Source: Prorocentrum cordatum (Eukaryota; Sar; Dinophyceae; Prorocentrales; Prorocentraceae). From it: 64,000 nucleotides of DNA. The notes beneath the pieces were generated by a model, which was not told where the DNA came from, did no database searches, and saw only the letters and a program-made list of their open reading frames with translations. The DNA lies in assembly GCA_963575745.1 (NCBI GenBank), contig CAUYUJ010015504.1, positions 234,199 to 298,198 of the forward strand, read 5' to 3'. The translations under genes and the position numbers were made by a program. Below, in pieces: positions 20,960 to 32,260 of the stretch (the stretch's first letter is position 1; every line of letters begins with the position of its first letter).

Positions 20960-21450
20960 ACCCATGCGTATCTCAGGCGGTAATGGCCTGACCGCCTGCT
21001 CAGAGCATGTCGCAACTCGGAATGGCGAGGGTCTCAGGCGAATGTAGCCAGACTACTACGGGGCAATGCATCTTCGATGTCAGCGTTGCGAGGATGTTTC
21101 AAGCGAAAGTGAATTGACCATCTCAGCTGAGGACATACCCGAACCCGGAATTGCGAGGACGTCTCAAACGAAAATGGCCTGAACACCTCAGCTCAGGGCA
21201 TCCCTGAATCCAAAGTTGCGAGGATGCAGGTGGAAGTGGCGGACAACTCTGCGGCAGGGCATCTCGGAATCCAGAGTTGCGAGGATGTTTCTAGCGAAAG
21301 TGGCCGGAACACCTCCGCTCAGGGAACCCCGGAACCCAGAGTTGCGAGAAGATCTCAAGCGGAAGTGGCCAGACAAACTTGGGGCAGGGCTTCTCTGGGG
21401 TCAGAGTTGCGAGGATGTCTCAGCCGACAGTGGGAAGGAGGAAGGCGAAA
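20960..21450 (+). repeat. ~65-bp satellite, about 7 units
   Basis: Units carry GTTGCGAGGATGTCTCAAGC, GAAAGTGGCC, ACACCTC and CAGGGCATC, with cores at about 21085, 21150, 21215, 21276, 21341 and 21406. A shorter block of the same family is at 21690-21840. Confidence 0.85.
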
Positions 21451-21689
21451 GGAAAGTGTAATGGGAGGAGTCCCGCGAACCCGAGGACAGGCAGGCACGA
21501 ACGCTCAGGATCGGAAGTCATGGCATGGAGGCCGGAACTGACGCGGATGCAAGACGCTGGGAGCTGGCCTCCGAGAGCGTTGAAAGACAGGAGGACCTGA
21601 GAGGGACTCAACGACGGGCGCCGCCAGAACATTTGAGAAAAATCTGGAGGCCTTGTGAACGTGTCGGAGTGCTACGTGTCTGATTGCTA

Positions 21690-21950
21690 CGCGGCAAGGC
21701 GTATCCGAGGTTGACGTTGCGAGGATGTCTCAGGCGAAACTGGCCCGAGCACTATGGGGCAGGGCATCTCCGAAATCAGCTTTGCGAGGGAGTCTCAAGC
21801 GAAGAGCGGTCTGAACACCTCAAGCCAGAAGGTCGAAGAACCCCCTTGCAAGAGCGTCCGAGCAGCCCCTGGGGAGCTTCACAGCAGGTCGAGCAGCCCG
21901 GGAAGGGGCTTCCCAGCAGCCCGGGGAGTCCGAAATGCGTTCGGGGGGAG
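21690..21950 (+). repeat. ~65-bp satellite remnant joined to a family edge
   Basis: Two more units of the GTTGCGAGGATG satellite, then a GAACCCCCTTGCAAGAGCGT / CCGAGCAGCCC stretch. A similar edge (GCAAGTGCGTCCGAGCAGCC) recurs at 22775. Confidence 0.7.
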
Positions 21951-22139
21951 ATGTGTGTGCACATGTGGATTTATTCTGCGTATGTATGCATGTGCACGTG
22001 TATGTATGTACGTATGGATATCAAATCACAGCGCCTTCCAAAGTCTGAACGTCCCAAGAGCATTTGAGGCTCGTTTTGCAGGTAAATTATTGTTAAACGA
22101 TGTCTACATAGGTGCAATAATTGCTTTACAAAGAAAAAA

Positions 22140-22860
22140 CCTGTAAAACTCTCTTGGGCCGTCTTGGGCCGTTCGTCGCCGGAAACAGCGAAAACCGCAA
22201 AAAACCTTCAAACCTATTCAACGAATCAATCAATTTTGCCTCTTTGGGCCTTCTTGAGGGCCCTTTTGGGCCGTTCGGGGGCTTTCTTGGGCCGTTTTGG
22301 GGCCTTTTCGGGCCGTCTTGGGGATCTTGGAGACCTTCGGCCGTCCTCGGGCTGTCTTGGGGGCCTCTTGGGGCCCTCTTGGGGTGCTCCTGAGGCTCTC
22401 TTGGGGCCGTCTGGGGGCTCACTTGGTCGTTTTCGGGCCCTCTTGGGCCGTCTAAGGGCCCTCTTGGGCCGTTTTCGAGCCTTTTGGGGGGCCTCTGGGG
22501 CTGTGTTGGGACGATCTTTGCAGCCTCTTGGGCCGTCTTGGGCCGTTCTTGTCCCGGAAAAGCGAAAACCGAAAAAGCCTTCAAAAACAATTGAACAATC
22601 AATGAATTTTGCCTCTTCGGGCCCTCTTGGGAAGCCTCTTGGAGGCCTCAGGGGGCGTTTGGAAACAATGTTGAAGGTTTTTGCTGTGCTTTGGAACTGT
22701 CGACGAGCTGTCTTGGGCAATGTTGGAGGCCTCTCTGGACCTTCCGAGAAAGCCAGAAGACCGAAGGAACCCTGTGCAAGTGCGTCCGAGCAGCCCGGGG
22801 GGGCTTCAAGCAACCCAACGAATCCGAAATTCGTTAGGTGGGGGGGTCGTTTTTTTTCTC
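22140..22860 (-). repeat. CCAAGACGGCCC family, block 6 (inverted)
   Basis: The family is in reverse orientation here (GGGCCGTCTTGGG, GGCCTCTTGGGG). Two AT-rich islands (22185-22250 and 22560-22615) share GCGAAAACCG, CCTTCAAA, CAATCAAT and TTTTGCCTCTT, repeating the higher-order structure of block 1. Confidence 0.85.
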
Positions 22861-22954
22861 TCCGGGGTCCCCGGCCGCATACAAATATACTATTCTAGGA
22901 AAATGTGTATATATATATATGTGTGTATGGGTGTGTCAGCGTGAGCCCTACACA

Positions 22955-23350
22955 ATGCGGTTCCAATGCTGTTGGCGATCTATGTGATGCAAACTATGTG
23001 GTGCAAAGTATGGTGCACACTACGAAACGTAACAGCTACGTGGTGCAATATATGTTGTGCAACCTATGTGGTGTCATCTGTTTCGTGAGCGATCACAAAG
23101 CGCGCTACAGGCGCGAACAAACAATCGTGCAATCTACGTGCTGCAATCTACGTGGGGCAACCTGCGTGGTGCACTCTCCGCCGCGCAATATAAGCGGTGC
23201 AGCCGATCTGGTGCAACTTACGTTGTGTAATACATCTTGTCAAATATCTGGATGTGCGGAACCTTGTGTGCAATCTATGTGGCGCAAAATGTGATGTGCA
23301 ACCTTTATGGTGCAATATCTGCGGTTGTGCGATCTATGTTGTGCTATAGA
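22955..23350 (+). repeat. GTGGTGCAATCTA ~15-bp repeat
   Basis: Irregular 13-17-bp repeats built on ATGTGGTGCAA and CTACGTGGTGCAA. Isolated related pieces (GTGCAATCTATGTGGTGCAA) recur at about 24697 and 24970. Confidence 0.8.
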
Positions 23351-23389
23351 CGTGGTGCACGCTATGTAATGCCATTGATATTGAATTGA

Positions 23390-23780
23390 CACATCCCATG
23401 CTCTTGCAAGCTTCCCACCCACCCACCCGCATCTTGGTTTGCAAAACCCATGCGGTGGCCATTGCGATGAATGCTTGGCGTTGGCTGGTGCATCTCTGCG
23501 GCTGCACCAACCCAAACACGCGCGCGCAGCGGTCAGTTAGTTTGGCGCTACCGACGCGCCAGCGGTGGCGCTGACCGCTGGGCACATCCCAGCGGGCGCT
23601 CCAGTACGAGTTGGCGATTTGGGCGGGCGCGGTATTATGGCAAGGTCGACAACGGTAGACACGATGATGATGATGCTGATCGTAGCGATGCTGGTGGCGA
23701 TGTTGACAACGACGACGGCGCGGCCGGTGCGGGCGCCGATGCTGATCACGCCGGCGACGATGACGGCGTCCTCGCGTCGG
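23390..23780. repeat. CCCACCCACCC motif region and GAT/GAC tract, copy 1
   Basis: CATCTTGGTTTGCAAAAC follows a CCCACCCACCC motif at 23415-23450. A GATGATGATGCTGATCG / GACGACGGCGCGGCC tract lies at 23655-23770. The same combination in the same order lies at 24755-24960. Confidence 0.7.
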
Positions 23781-23884
23781 TGAAGGTGTTGGAAAGAGTT
23801 CGACATGCGAGAGTGGCCCGCATGGTATTATTTGACACGGATGGGTGCCCCTCCAGCACGCGCGCAAGGGCGTGCGAATGATTT

Positions 23885-24400
23885 CGGCATGCGGCGCGAG
23901 AGGCTTGTTTGACAGAGTTCCATGAACATGTTGAACAACCGATGGTTCGCTTAAGAATTCGCAAGCGAACGCGCGCGCACGCTTTTTCGAAAACTGATGT
24001 TCCACAACCTTGCGTTTTTCTTTATATGTGTTTTTGACACTCGGTTTTGAAATCGCTACCATACCAAACGTTTTTTTACTGATTCCGGCATGCGCGCGCG
24101 ACGACTTGCAAAGGGATTCTCGCGACGGCACGCGCACATAGGCGTTCGAACGAGTTCGACATGCGCGCGCGAAGCCCGTCTGGTAGCTGTTCTGAACATG
24201 TTGTAAAACTTATGGTTTCCATACGAATTATTACGATCGCGCGCGCTAGCTCTTTTTGGGCATCCGTTTTGCGAAACCTTGTGTTCTATATGTCTTTTGG
24301 ACACTCGATTTTGAAACCCTTGCGAAGCCGAAGGTTTTGGAAGGATTCCAGCAGGCGCGCGCGACAACGCGCGCGTGTGCATTTCGCCCCATCTTTTGCA
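23885..24400 (+). repeat. 270-bp tandem duplication
   Basis: GAACATGTTG occurs at 23924 and 24194. Each copy continues with GCGCGCGC, CTTTTT, CCTTGTG or CCTTGCG, a (C/T)TATATGT word, GACACTCG(A/G)TTTTGAAA and ATTCC(A/G)GCA. CpG alternations are frequent. Confidence 0.8.
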
Positions 24401-24639
24401 GAGGGTTCTTAAAGCTGATGCTTTTTGATAAGCGAGTGCGCGCGGATAGCGTTCGTTGCAGAGGATGGCGGGGGGGGGCGGGTACCGGCTCCCCTGGGAT
24501 GGTGTGAACTCACAAGGGTGGTGTGAATTCGTAAGGAAAATGAGCAAGGAGGCGGAATCAGATGTAAACTGCTATACGCGAGGCCGAATTGAAACCCCTG
24601 GGGGGGGGTGCTGGGGGTAGAATCGAATTTCTTGCAAAG

Positions 24640-25000
24640 CGGAGAATCCATATGGTGAGCGACGACGAAGCGAGCCGGTGGCGCGACTTCTCTTTCGTGC
24701 AATCTATGTGGTGCAATTCACCTGCCGGATTTGAAGTTGTCAACTCCACTGCTCGCGCAAACATCCCACCCACCCACCCACCCGCAACTTGGTTTGCAAA
24801 ATCTCTGAAGACCGTGACGGTGGGTACCAGATTACACTTGGCAGCGAGAGCGACGCCGGCGACGACAGCGACAACGACGACGACAACACCGCCGACAGCG
24901 ACTACGACGACACCGACGTCTCCAGCGACTTCGACGACGCCGACAACGACGACGGCGCGACTTCTCTTTCGTGCAGTCCAGGTGGTGTAATTCAGCGGCG
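24640..25000 (+). repeat. CTTCTCTTTCGTGCA direct repeat flanking a GAC tract
   Basis: GCGACTTCTCTTTCGTGCA occurs at 24689 and 24957. Between them lie CCCACCCACCCACCCGCAAC, TTGGTTTGCAAAA and a GACGACAGCGACAACGACG tract. One plus-strand frame over the tract is poly-acidic but is compositional. Confidence 0.75.
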
Positions 25001-25212
25001 GCTACGGGCGGCAACGAAGCGTCGAAGCAGCGGCGGCGGCCGGCACCGGAGCCGCCCGAGCGACGCAGAGGCCCACGCGCTCTAGAGCAGAAGGGCTCCT
25101 AGGCGCAACCACTGTTGGGGGATGTCTACATGTATACGCACACTGCTGCACATCTATCGACAAACGTGAAAGAAATTATACTTGCACTCGTGGATCTCTA
25201 TATATATATACT

Positions 25213-25443
25213 GTGCCGTGATGAAAGATTACCTTATTTTGACGGGTCGGAAGAAGTTCATCCTTCGTCCGCAATGCGAGCACACGTCTGTGCCGTGATG
25301 ACAGATTGCCCCACTTTGACGGGTCGGCAGAAGTGCAGCCTGCGTCCGCAATGCGAGCACACGTCTGTGCCGCGATGACAGGTTGCCCCATTTGGACGGG
25401 TCGGCAAAAGTGCATCCTGCGTCCGCAACGCGAACGCACGTCG
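25213..25443 (+). repeat. 77-bp tandem repeat, 3 units
   Basis: Units start at 25213, 25290 and 25367 with GTGCCGTGATGA. They contain TTTGACGGGTCGG, GTCCGCAATGCGAGCACACG and end in TCT. Confidence 0.95.
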
Positions 25444-25494
25444 CTAGTCGCCCCGCTAGGGACGTGGAGCCTGGTACAATGTTACGGGGATGTG

Positions 25495-26035
25495 CCTCGC
25501 TTTCGGGGCGGAGTTCGAACCTGGGCTGTCGGGGCGGGGTTCGAACCTGGATCTGGTTCCTTAAATTAAAATATTATTAAGCCAAACGGGATGGCGGTTC
25601 GAAAACGGCAAACCGCGTGGGACATGCTCACAAAATTGGCTCTCAAGACGGTTCGAACTCGGTTCGAAACAATAGAATGCGGTTCGAAACAAAAGCAGAA
25701 TGAGCGTTTCGCGTGGGGCTTCCCTCAAATTACGGCGTCGGACCCAGTTCGAAACAAAAGGATGGCGGTTCGAAAACGGCAAACCGCGTGGGACATCCTC
25801 ACAAAATCTGCTGTCCTGATGGTTCGAACTCGGTTCGAAAGAAGGGGATGGCGGTTCGAAAACGGCAAACCCCGTGGGACATCCTCACACAAATTCTTGT
25901 TCTCACGGTTCCAACTCGGTTCGAAAGAAGGGGATGGCAGTTCGAAAACGGCAAACCGCGTGAGACACCCTCACAAAAATGGTTGTTCTGACGGTTCCAC
26001 GTCGGTTCGAAACAATAGCATCGATTTCCAAACGG
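25495..26035 (+). repeat. GGTTCGAA-rich ~86-bp satellite
   Basis: Units begin GATGGCGGTTCGAAAACGGC at 25590, 25761, 25847 and 25933, with period about 86 bp (one double interval). Each holds several GGTTCGAA words. Two GTTCGAACCTGG copies lie upstream at 25508-25556. GGTTCGAA matches the core of the tRNA B box. Confidence 0.9.
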
Positions 26036-26149
26036 TTGGAAAACGACGTGTGGATGCATCGTAGCCATTACTTCGGCTATGCTAAAAAAGGGCCAAACTT
26101 TAATCACGCCCATGTAAATATATACACATAAATATACACATGTTCTGTT

Positions 26150-27760
26150 AGTATGCGCCGGTATCCGCGACGGAACTCTGGGGCACGAGTTGGAGTGCTC
26201 TCAAGTCCCTTGGAGTTCCCCGTCCCCGATCCTGCGCGACTGAATATTCCAAAGCCAAGACCTCGAATTGCCGGGTTTTCCCAGGCTCCCCGCGTGTTCC
26301 CGCGTGACTTGTTCTAACGCCAGGGTGCTCCGAGACGGGCAAAAAGGGCCCCGAGAGGCCCTCAAGTCGGTCACATAGGGCCCCGAGTCGGCTCAGGAAC
26401 ACTCCATGATGCCCAAGATGGCCTCGAGACGTCTCAAGTGGCCACCAATATGCTGCAAGAAAGCTCCGAGAGCCCACCCAAGACGGCCTCAAGAGGCCAA
26501 CATCAATACTAGTCCCTAGGCTTTCGACAGATTTTAGCATTCTCGCTTTTTCGGGCCCCCGACGCTCCAAGGCAGTCCAAGAGGCTTCCAATATCGCCCC
26601 GAGACGGTTTAAGAGGCCCCCACAACGGTCCCCAGGCGGCCCACCAGGGCTCCAAGACGGCCCAAGATGCCCTGCAGACTGCAAAAAAGGGGGCCCAGAA
26701 GGGGAACACGCACCGGTATTTCGAGCCTTCCTCCTCAAGCTGACCGCCGAGACCGCCAGCAGGCCTTCAAAAGGCCCTCAGAAGCCCCAAGAGGCATTAA
26801 CCAGGCCCCAAGAGGTCCCGCAAGAAGCCGAGGCATCAACAACACTCAAAGCCGCCTCCAAGAGGCTTCCGAGATGCCTTTCAAGAGATTGCCACGGGCG
26901 TCCAAAGAGGCGTCTGAACGACACCCAAGGCACGGTGGCAGAATGGGCCGAAATCCAGTATATTCGCCCCCTGTGGCTTGCCAAGGGGTGCACGGCGTGC
27001 TGGATGTATGGGGTTCTTGGTTCTTTTAGAACTCTCGGTCGTGTCTCGGCTCAACCCGCTGGCCACCCGAAGAGCCCCAACACTTTGTTATCCGTTGGCC
27101 ACATCGGCTCCAAGACGGCAAGATGGCATCCAAGAAGGTCCCAAGACGCCTCCAAAACGGACCCGAGAGAGCCCAATACAGCCGACAGATGTCTTCAAGA
27201 CGGCCCAAAATGCCTAAGATGGTCTCAGTATGGCCCTAGTATGGCCTCAAGGTCGCCCAAGATGGCCAACGAGGCCTCCACCAAGACGAGCCAAGAGGCC
27301 TCTAAGAGGACCGCCAGGGCCCGACGATGCCACCATCATTGATTTCCCATTGGTGTTTGACCCATGTTGGCGTTTGTTTATCTTCGGATTCCCGACGCCC
27401 TAAGACGGCCACGAGGCCCCAGAGATGGCCCCCTGACGGCCCAAGGGGCCCCCAAGACGGCCACAAGACGGCCCCAACACGGCCCCGGAGACCTCCCAGA
27501 CGCCCAAGATGGTCTCCAAGTCGGCCCTGAAGCGCCCCAAGAAGGCCCCAAGTCGGCCCAGGAGGCCCGCAAGACAGCTTCCGACGGCGTCAGGACCGAT
27601 TTCAGACGACCAACGAGCCTCCCAAGGAGCCTCGAACGGCTCCCCAGGAGGCCCAATGAAGCCCCCAAGAGGCCTCCAAGATGCCCCCAGGAAACACGCA
27701 TGATGTCCCAAGAGTGCACCAAGAAGCTCCCAAGTGGACTCCTTCTCCTCCTTGTTCCTC
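26150..27760 (+). repeat. CCAAGACGGCCC family, block 7
   Basis: Dense family words, with island sequences (TTTTAGCATTCTCGCTTTTT then CCGACGCTCCAAGG at 26535-26580; TTCGGATTCCCGACGCC at 27383-27400) as in block 1. A less repetitive gap lies at 26930-27100. Confidence 0.85.
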
Positions 27761-27774
27761 CCTCTCCTCCTCCT

Positions 27775-27890
27775 TTCTCCCCCACATGTCCTCCGAAGGT
27801 TTCCACAATGGCTGGGGGAACATGTAGTCCGATAGCTTGGCCGAGCTCTGGCCACAACGTTCGGCCAGGTAGGCTCTTCCGAGAGGCAGG
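27775..27890 (-). CDS. Exon-like island, function unknown
   Basis: The minus strand reads RAYLAERCGQSSAKLSDYMF and PQPLWKPSEDMWGRK, a good amino-acid mixture with mostly G/C third positions, between a CT/GA microsatellite and a family block. A candidate acceptor AG lies at about 27876. No convincing donor was found. Family unknown. Confidence 0.35.
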
Positions 27891-27919
27891 GGGCGGCGGT
27901 GATTCGCCGTAGTCGTTTT

Positions 27920-27932
27920 CGATTTCTCTTTT

Positions 27933-27963
<31 letters not shown>

Positions 27964-27965
27964 CT
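27920..27965 (+). repeat. (CT)n microsatellite
   Basis: Short CTCTCTCT tract next to the exon-like island. Confidence 0.85.
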
Positions 27966-27999
27966 GTACATATACATACACTGTGTACAATCGGGGGTG

Positions 28000-28565
28000 A
28001 GGGACCCCCCTCCGAAACGGACCCCTCCTGATCCGTGGCCCCAAGGGCCCCCTGGACGTCCCTGCAGAAGGTCCCTCGGGCTTTCTGTGGCTCCTGCAAG
28101 CCACTGCCGGGACCAAGCAACGGACCTAAATCGTTCAAGAGGCGGCCGAACGGCCCCGCAAGAGCCCCAAAGAAGATCCCCAAGAGGCCTTCGAAAGGTA
28201 ATACACATCGTTTTGCCCAATGGCGTTTTTGTATGATTTTGAAAATGCTCTGTTCTTCGGTGGTCCGGGCATCCGAGACCCCACAGGAGGTCGGAAAATC
28301 ATCCCAAGACTACCCGGAAGGGCTTCCAAGCAGTCTGGGAGAATCCCAAGATGGCACAACAGGGTACCAAGATGGCTTGAAGAGAGCCCATGATGGCCTA
28401 AGATGACCGCAAGACGCCCCCCGAAGAATTCCAAATCGTGACCTGGTTGTTTGGGTAGACCGTGGTTGGAAGCAGGGTGGCCTGAGGGAGCCCTCAGAAG
28501 GAACCCAGGAGGCCTCCAGAAGGCCCCAACAAGACCTTAAACACTCTCGTGAGGCCCCCAAGAGG
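28000..28565 (+). repeat. CCAAGACGGCCC family, block 8
   Basis: Diverged family words with one AT-rich island (GTAATACACATCGTTTTGCC, then GAAAATGCTCTGTTCTTCGG) at 28198-28262. Confidence 0.75.
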
Positions 28566-28721
28566 TTGTCCAAGGAGGAGCATTCGCAAAAAGAGCTGAG
28601 GACAGGGGGGAATTCGCAGTGTAAGGCGAGAACGGGGAAGAGGAAGAGGACATCTGAGGGACGGATAAGTCACAACATGATCAGAACGGCGATGTCGGGG
28701 AAACAAGGCAACAAGGAGCTA

Positions 28722-29290
28722 TCGCTACATCACATGTTTTACCTTCTTGCCCTCCCGCCTGCATGCAACCATTCGCGGGCCACGGTGCATGGAACAATTG
28801 CCAAAGCAGTCTTGCGTGTGCAGGTATAAGTAGATGCACAGACACGTACGGTATTCATGCAGTGGAGGCCAGCCCACCAGAAACCTTCCACAAGAAACCC
28901 AACCCTGAGACCCCAGGACGTCCATTGATTTTTGGTGTGGGGACGTCACGCTTTCCATAGCAAAGCCACGGAACACCAGGAAACCCAGGGCATCCTGGAG
29001 GCAAGCAGGGTGCTTCTTGGCATGGGCCTCCACTGTAAGCACACAGACGGAGCGAGGACGAGCGGACGGACGGGCTGGCCTCGTCGGCGTAGATCCGCCC
29101 CAGCTCGTTGATCCAAAGCATGCTGTGGGGGCTCTCCGCCAGGGCGTCCCTCGCCCTCCTCGCCCCATCCGACATCCCCTGCCTCTGGACGGGGCTCGCA
29201 GATTGCAGGCTCCGGGCGAGAAGCAGCACCTCGAGCGCGTCGAACGCCTCGAGCGCGCCCAGGTTGTGAGGCAACCTCCAGGTCTGCTGG
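28722..29290 (-). CDS. Exon pair of an unidentified gene
   Basis: The first segment (about 29285-29040, minus strand) is strongly protein-like with G/C third positions. It reads PHNLGALEAFDALEVLLLAR, MSDGARRARDALAESPHSML and WINELGRIYADEASPSV. Upstream is a pyrimidine tract ending CTCCCAGCAG, a good acceptor context. The frame changes at a TTACAG near 29036 to VEAHAKKHPACLQDALGFLV, FRGFAMESVTSPHQKSMDVL and a tail ending KKVKHVM at 28725. The change could be an unresolved short intron or an indel. I do not recognise the family. Confidence 0.45.
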
Positions 29291-29380
29291 GAGAGATAGG
29301 AGGAGAGCGAGGAGGACGAGGAGAAGGAGCAGGAGGAAGAGGAGGAGGAGGGGGAGGAGGAGGAAGAGGAGAAGGGTAAT
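29285..29380 (+). repeat. GGA-rich microsatellite
   Basis: GGAGGA/GGAAGA tract directly upstream (minus-strand sense) of the exon pair, serving as a pyrimidine tract on that strand. Confidence 0.85.
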
Positions 29381-29639
29381 GACTTCACGAAGGGGTGAAA
29401 AAGGGAGGAATCAAGAATCAGGAGCCGTGGGCTGGCGGCTCCGACCCAACGGTTACCTGTAGCCGCCATCAGACTCTGCAGTGGCAAAGGCGAAGACACG
29501 CGGGACGCGGCACAGCTAGTGCTCCGCAAGGCTTTGCGTTCTCTTCGCCTCCGTGCCCAGGCTTTGCATTCCTGGACCCTGGTCTCCGGGCCCAAGCCGA
29601 TTCCTAATTCCTGATGGTGTGCGGGAAGACTGGGAGAGA

Positions 29640-29800
29640 GGTGGAGGAAGAGGAGGAGGAGGAGGAGGAGGAGAAGGAGGAGGAGGAGGAGGAGGAGGAG
29701 GAGGACAAGAGGAGGAGACGGAGGAGGAGGAGGACAAGAGGTGGAGAAGGAGGAGGAGGAGGACAAGAGGAGGAGGAGGAGGAGGTGGATGAGGCGGAGC
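29640..29800 (+). repeat. (GGA)n microsatellite
   Basis: GGA-rich tract of about 160 bp before the 90-bp array. Confidence 0.9.
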
Positions 29801-29929
29801 GGACATCACCCCCAGGAGGCCTCCGAAAACGAACCTTGACCCCTGACCCTTCACCACTGGCGATAATTAGCCTGACGGAAGACCCAACCATACGTAGTTG
29901 TGAATACCGCAATTGTGGATATATTCTTT

Positions 29930-31268
29930 GGTGGCGCCCCCGGGCCACGAAACGAGTGAGGGGTGTGCCGAAATGGGGGGGTGGAACCGCATGCGAGCGC
30001 AGCCACTGGGGCCTTCGGTGGAGCTCCCTATGGGGCCACGAAACGTGTGAGGGGTGTGCCAGAATGGGGGGTGGAACCGCATGCGGGCGCAGCCACTGGG
30101 GCCTTCGGTGGAGCTCCCTATGGGGCCACGAAACGTGTGAGGTGTATGCCTGAATGGGGGGGTGGAACCGCATGCGGGCGCAGCCACTGGGGCCTTCGGT
30201 GGAGCTCCCTATGGGGCCACGAAACGTGTGAGGGGTGTGCCAGAATGGGGGGTGGAACCGCATGTGGGCGCAGCCACTGGGGCCTTCGGTGGAGCTCCCT
30301 ATGGGGCCACGAAACGTGTGAGGGGTGTGCCAGAATGGGGGGTGGAACCGCATGCGGGCGCAGCCACTGGGGCCTTCGGTGGAGCTCCCTATGGGGCCAC
30401 GAAACGTGTGAGGGGTGTGCCAGAATGGGGGGTGGAACCGCATGCGGGCGCAGCCACTGGGGCCTTCGGTGGAGCTCCCTATGGGGCCACGAAACGTGTG
30501 AGGGGTGTGCCAGAATGGGGGGTGGAACCGCATGCGGGCGCAGCCACTGGGGCCTTCGGTGGAGCTCCCTATGGGGCCACGAAACGTGTGAGGGGTGTGC
30601 CAGAATGGGGGGTGGAACCGCATGCGGGCGCAGCCACTGGGGCCTTCGGTGGAGCTCCCTATGGGGCCACGAAGCGTGTGAGGGGTGTGCCAGAATGGGG
30701 GGTGGAACGCATGCGGGCGCAGCCACTGGGGCCTTCGGTGGAGCTCCCTATGGGGCCACGAAACGTGTGAGGGGTGTGCCAGAATGGGGGGTGGAACCGC
30801 ATGCGGGCGCAGCCACTGGGGCCTTCGGTGGAGCTCCCTATGGGGCCACGAAACGTGTGAGGGGTGTGCCAGAATGGGGGGTGGAACCGCATGCGGGCGC
30901 AGCCACTGGGGCCTTCGGTGGAGCTCCCTATGGGGCCACGAAACGTGTGAGGGGTGTGCCAGAATGGGGGGTGGAACCGCATGCGGGCGCAGCCACTGGG
31001 GCCTTCGGTGGAGCTCCCTATGGGGCCACGAAACGTGTGAGGGGTGTGCCAGAATGGGGGGTGGCATGCGTGGGGCCTTCGGTGGGGCCTGTGAGGGGTG
31101 TGCCCCGCATAGCCACTGGGGCCTTCGGTGGAGCTCCCTATGGGGCCACGAAACGTGTGAGGGGTGTGCCAGAATGTGGGGGTGTGAACCGCATGCGGGC
31201 GCAGCCACTGGGGCCTTCGGTGGAGCTCCCTATGGGGCCACGAAGCGTGTGAGGGGTGTGCCAGAAGG
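29930..31268 (+). repeat. 90-bp satellite array, about 14 units
   Basis: Nearly identical 90-bp units contain GGTGGAGCTCCCTATGGGG, CCACGAAACGTGTGAGGGG, TGTGCCAGAATGGGG and CATGCGGGCGCAGCCACTG. Central units (30241-31050) differ by only one or a few bases. A deletion-bearing pair lies at 31055-31130. Because 90 is a multiple of 3 and stops are absent, 429-codon (+) and 534-codon (-) frames run through the array; I treat these as artefacts. Confidence 0.97.
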
Positions 31269-31392
31269 GAGGGGGAGGAGGGAGGAGGAAGGAGAGGAGG
31301 AGGAAGGAGGAAGGAGGAAGGAGGAAGGAGAAAGGAACGCGGGGACCGTCTCTTCAAAACGAGGACCCAACAACACAGGTTGGCTGGGAAAA
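31262..31392 (+). repeat. GGA tract plus terminal module of 90-bp composite (locus A)
   Basis: A GGA/GGAAGGA tract (31265-31335) is followed by CGCGGGGACCGTCTCTTC, AAAACGAGGACCCAACAACA and CAGGTTGG. The same module follows G-rich tracts at 43075 and 48360 and, inverted, at 45518. Confidence 0.8.
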
Positions 31393-31456
31393 AAAAACCA
31401 ACGGGTCGGCAGGCACGTTTACTAACAAAGGACGGAGAGGAGGCGGAGAGAACTTT

Positions 31457-31552
31457 TAGGAGGAGGAAGAGGAGGAGGAGGAGGAGGAGGAGGAAGAGGA
31501 GGAGGAGGAGGAGGAGGAAGAGGAGGAGGAGGAGGAGGAGGAGAAAGAGGTG
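31457..31552 (+). repeat. (GGA)n microsatellite
   Basis: Near-perfect GGA units with GGAAGA interruptions. Confidence 0.95.
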
Positions 31553-32260
31553 AGCCAGCCCAGCCCGACTCCAGGAGGTTGGACGTGGGGGATGCGAGGA
31601 GGATGAGTTAGAACGCCCGAAATGGGTTAATGGAAACAATGGGCACAATGCGCAACAGCAAGTGTTGTCCGAAACCAGCCACGGCCGCTGTTGGACACGC
31701 GACTGTCTGTCTCGAGTGGGCAACGTCCGCGGCGACGCCGGTAACGAACCGTTTTCGGAACGGACAGGAACTGGCGTTGGCCTTGGTACCCCTTGTTTCC
31801 GCACCCATGTCGGTTCTCCCAAATGAGGCCGAGGATAGAACAACAAAAACGGCACACACAGAGACGATTGGAGATCCACGCGGGAATTCGAAAACAGGAT
31901 CGACTACAACAGTGGGAATCATCTAACTTGAACCAAACAAATGCAACTGTGCTTCAAGTTGTGCGAGGTTTGGGTTTCATTATTTCTCCATGTCCTTGAT
32001 GAAATTGCTTAGCTTTGTAAAGTGTGAAAGTCCATGTTGTAACGCCCAATGGTATGTCATAGCATCATGCTCTGCAGTGGGACTATAACGTAAAACCACA
32101 CTGCGAAACACTGTTTGGAAATAGCAGACCCCCGAACCCCATTTCGAGCAATGACTGCACTGTGGGCCCCACCGCACAGAACAGCGTTCACACTAAACCA
32201 TAACAAACCCAGCAGTGCCAAAAGCGAAGCTTATGTTATCCAGCAGAGCCAGAGCAATAC
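31553..32260. other. Unique spacer with low-confidence ORFs
   Basis: Moderate-GC sequence. A minus-strand frame at 32177-31980 reads MTYHWALQHGLSHFTKLSNF near its end and could be the last exon of the neighbouring hypothetical protein or transposon debris. A 98-codon plus-strand frame at 31630-31926 overlaps a minus-strand one. Confidence 0.35.

Noticed and set aside
24840-24960. Acidic Asp-rich protein
   Set aside because: The sequence is a GAC trinucleotide tract; the acidic frame has no independent support.
29930-31268. CRISPR array
   Set aside because: Repeats are contiguous 90-bp units without unique spacers, and the context is eukaryotic.
29604-31879. Long minus-strand frames (534 and 406 codons) and a 429-codon plus-strand frame with a 30-residue repeat
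   Set aside because: They follow from a 90-bp satellite with no stops in these frames; several frames are open at once on both strands.
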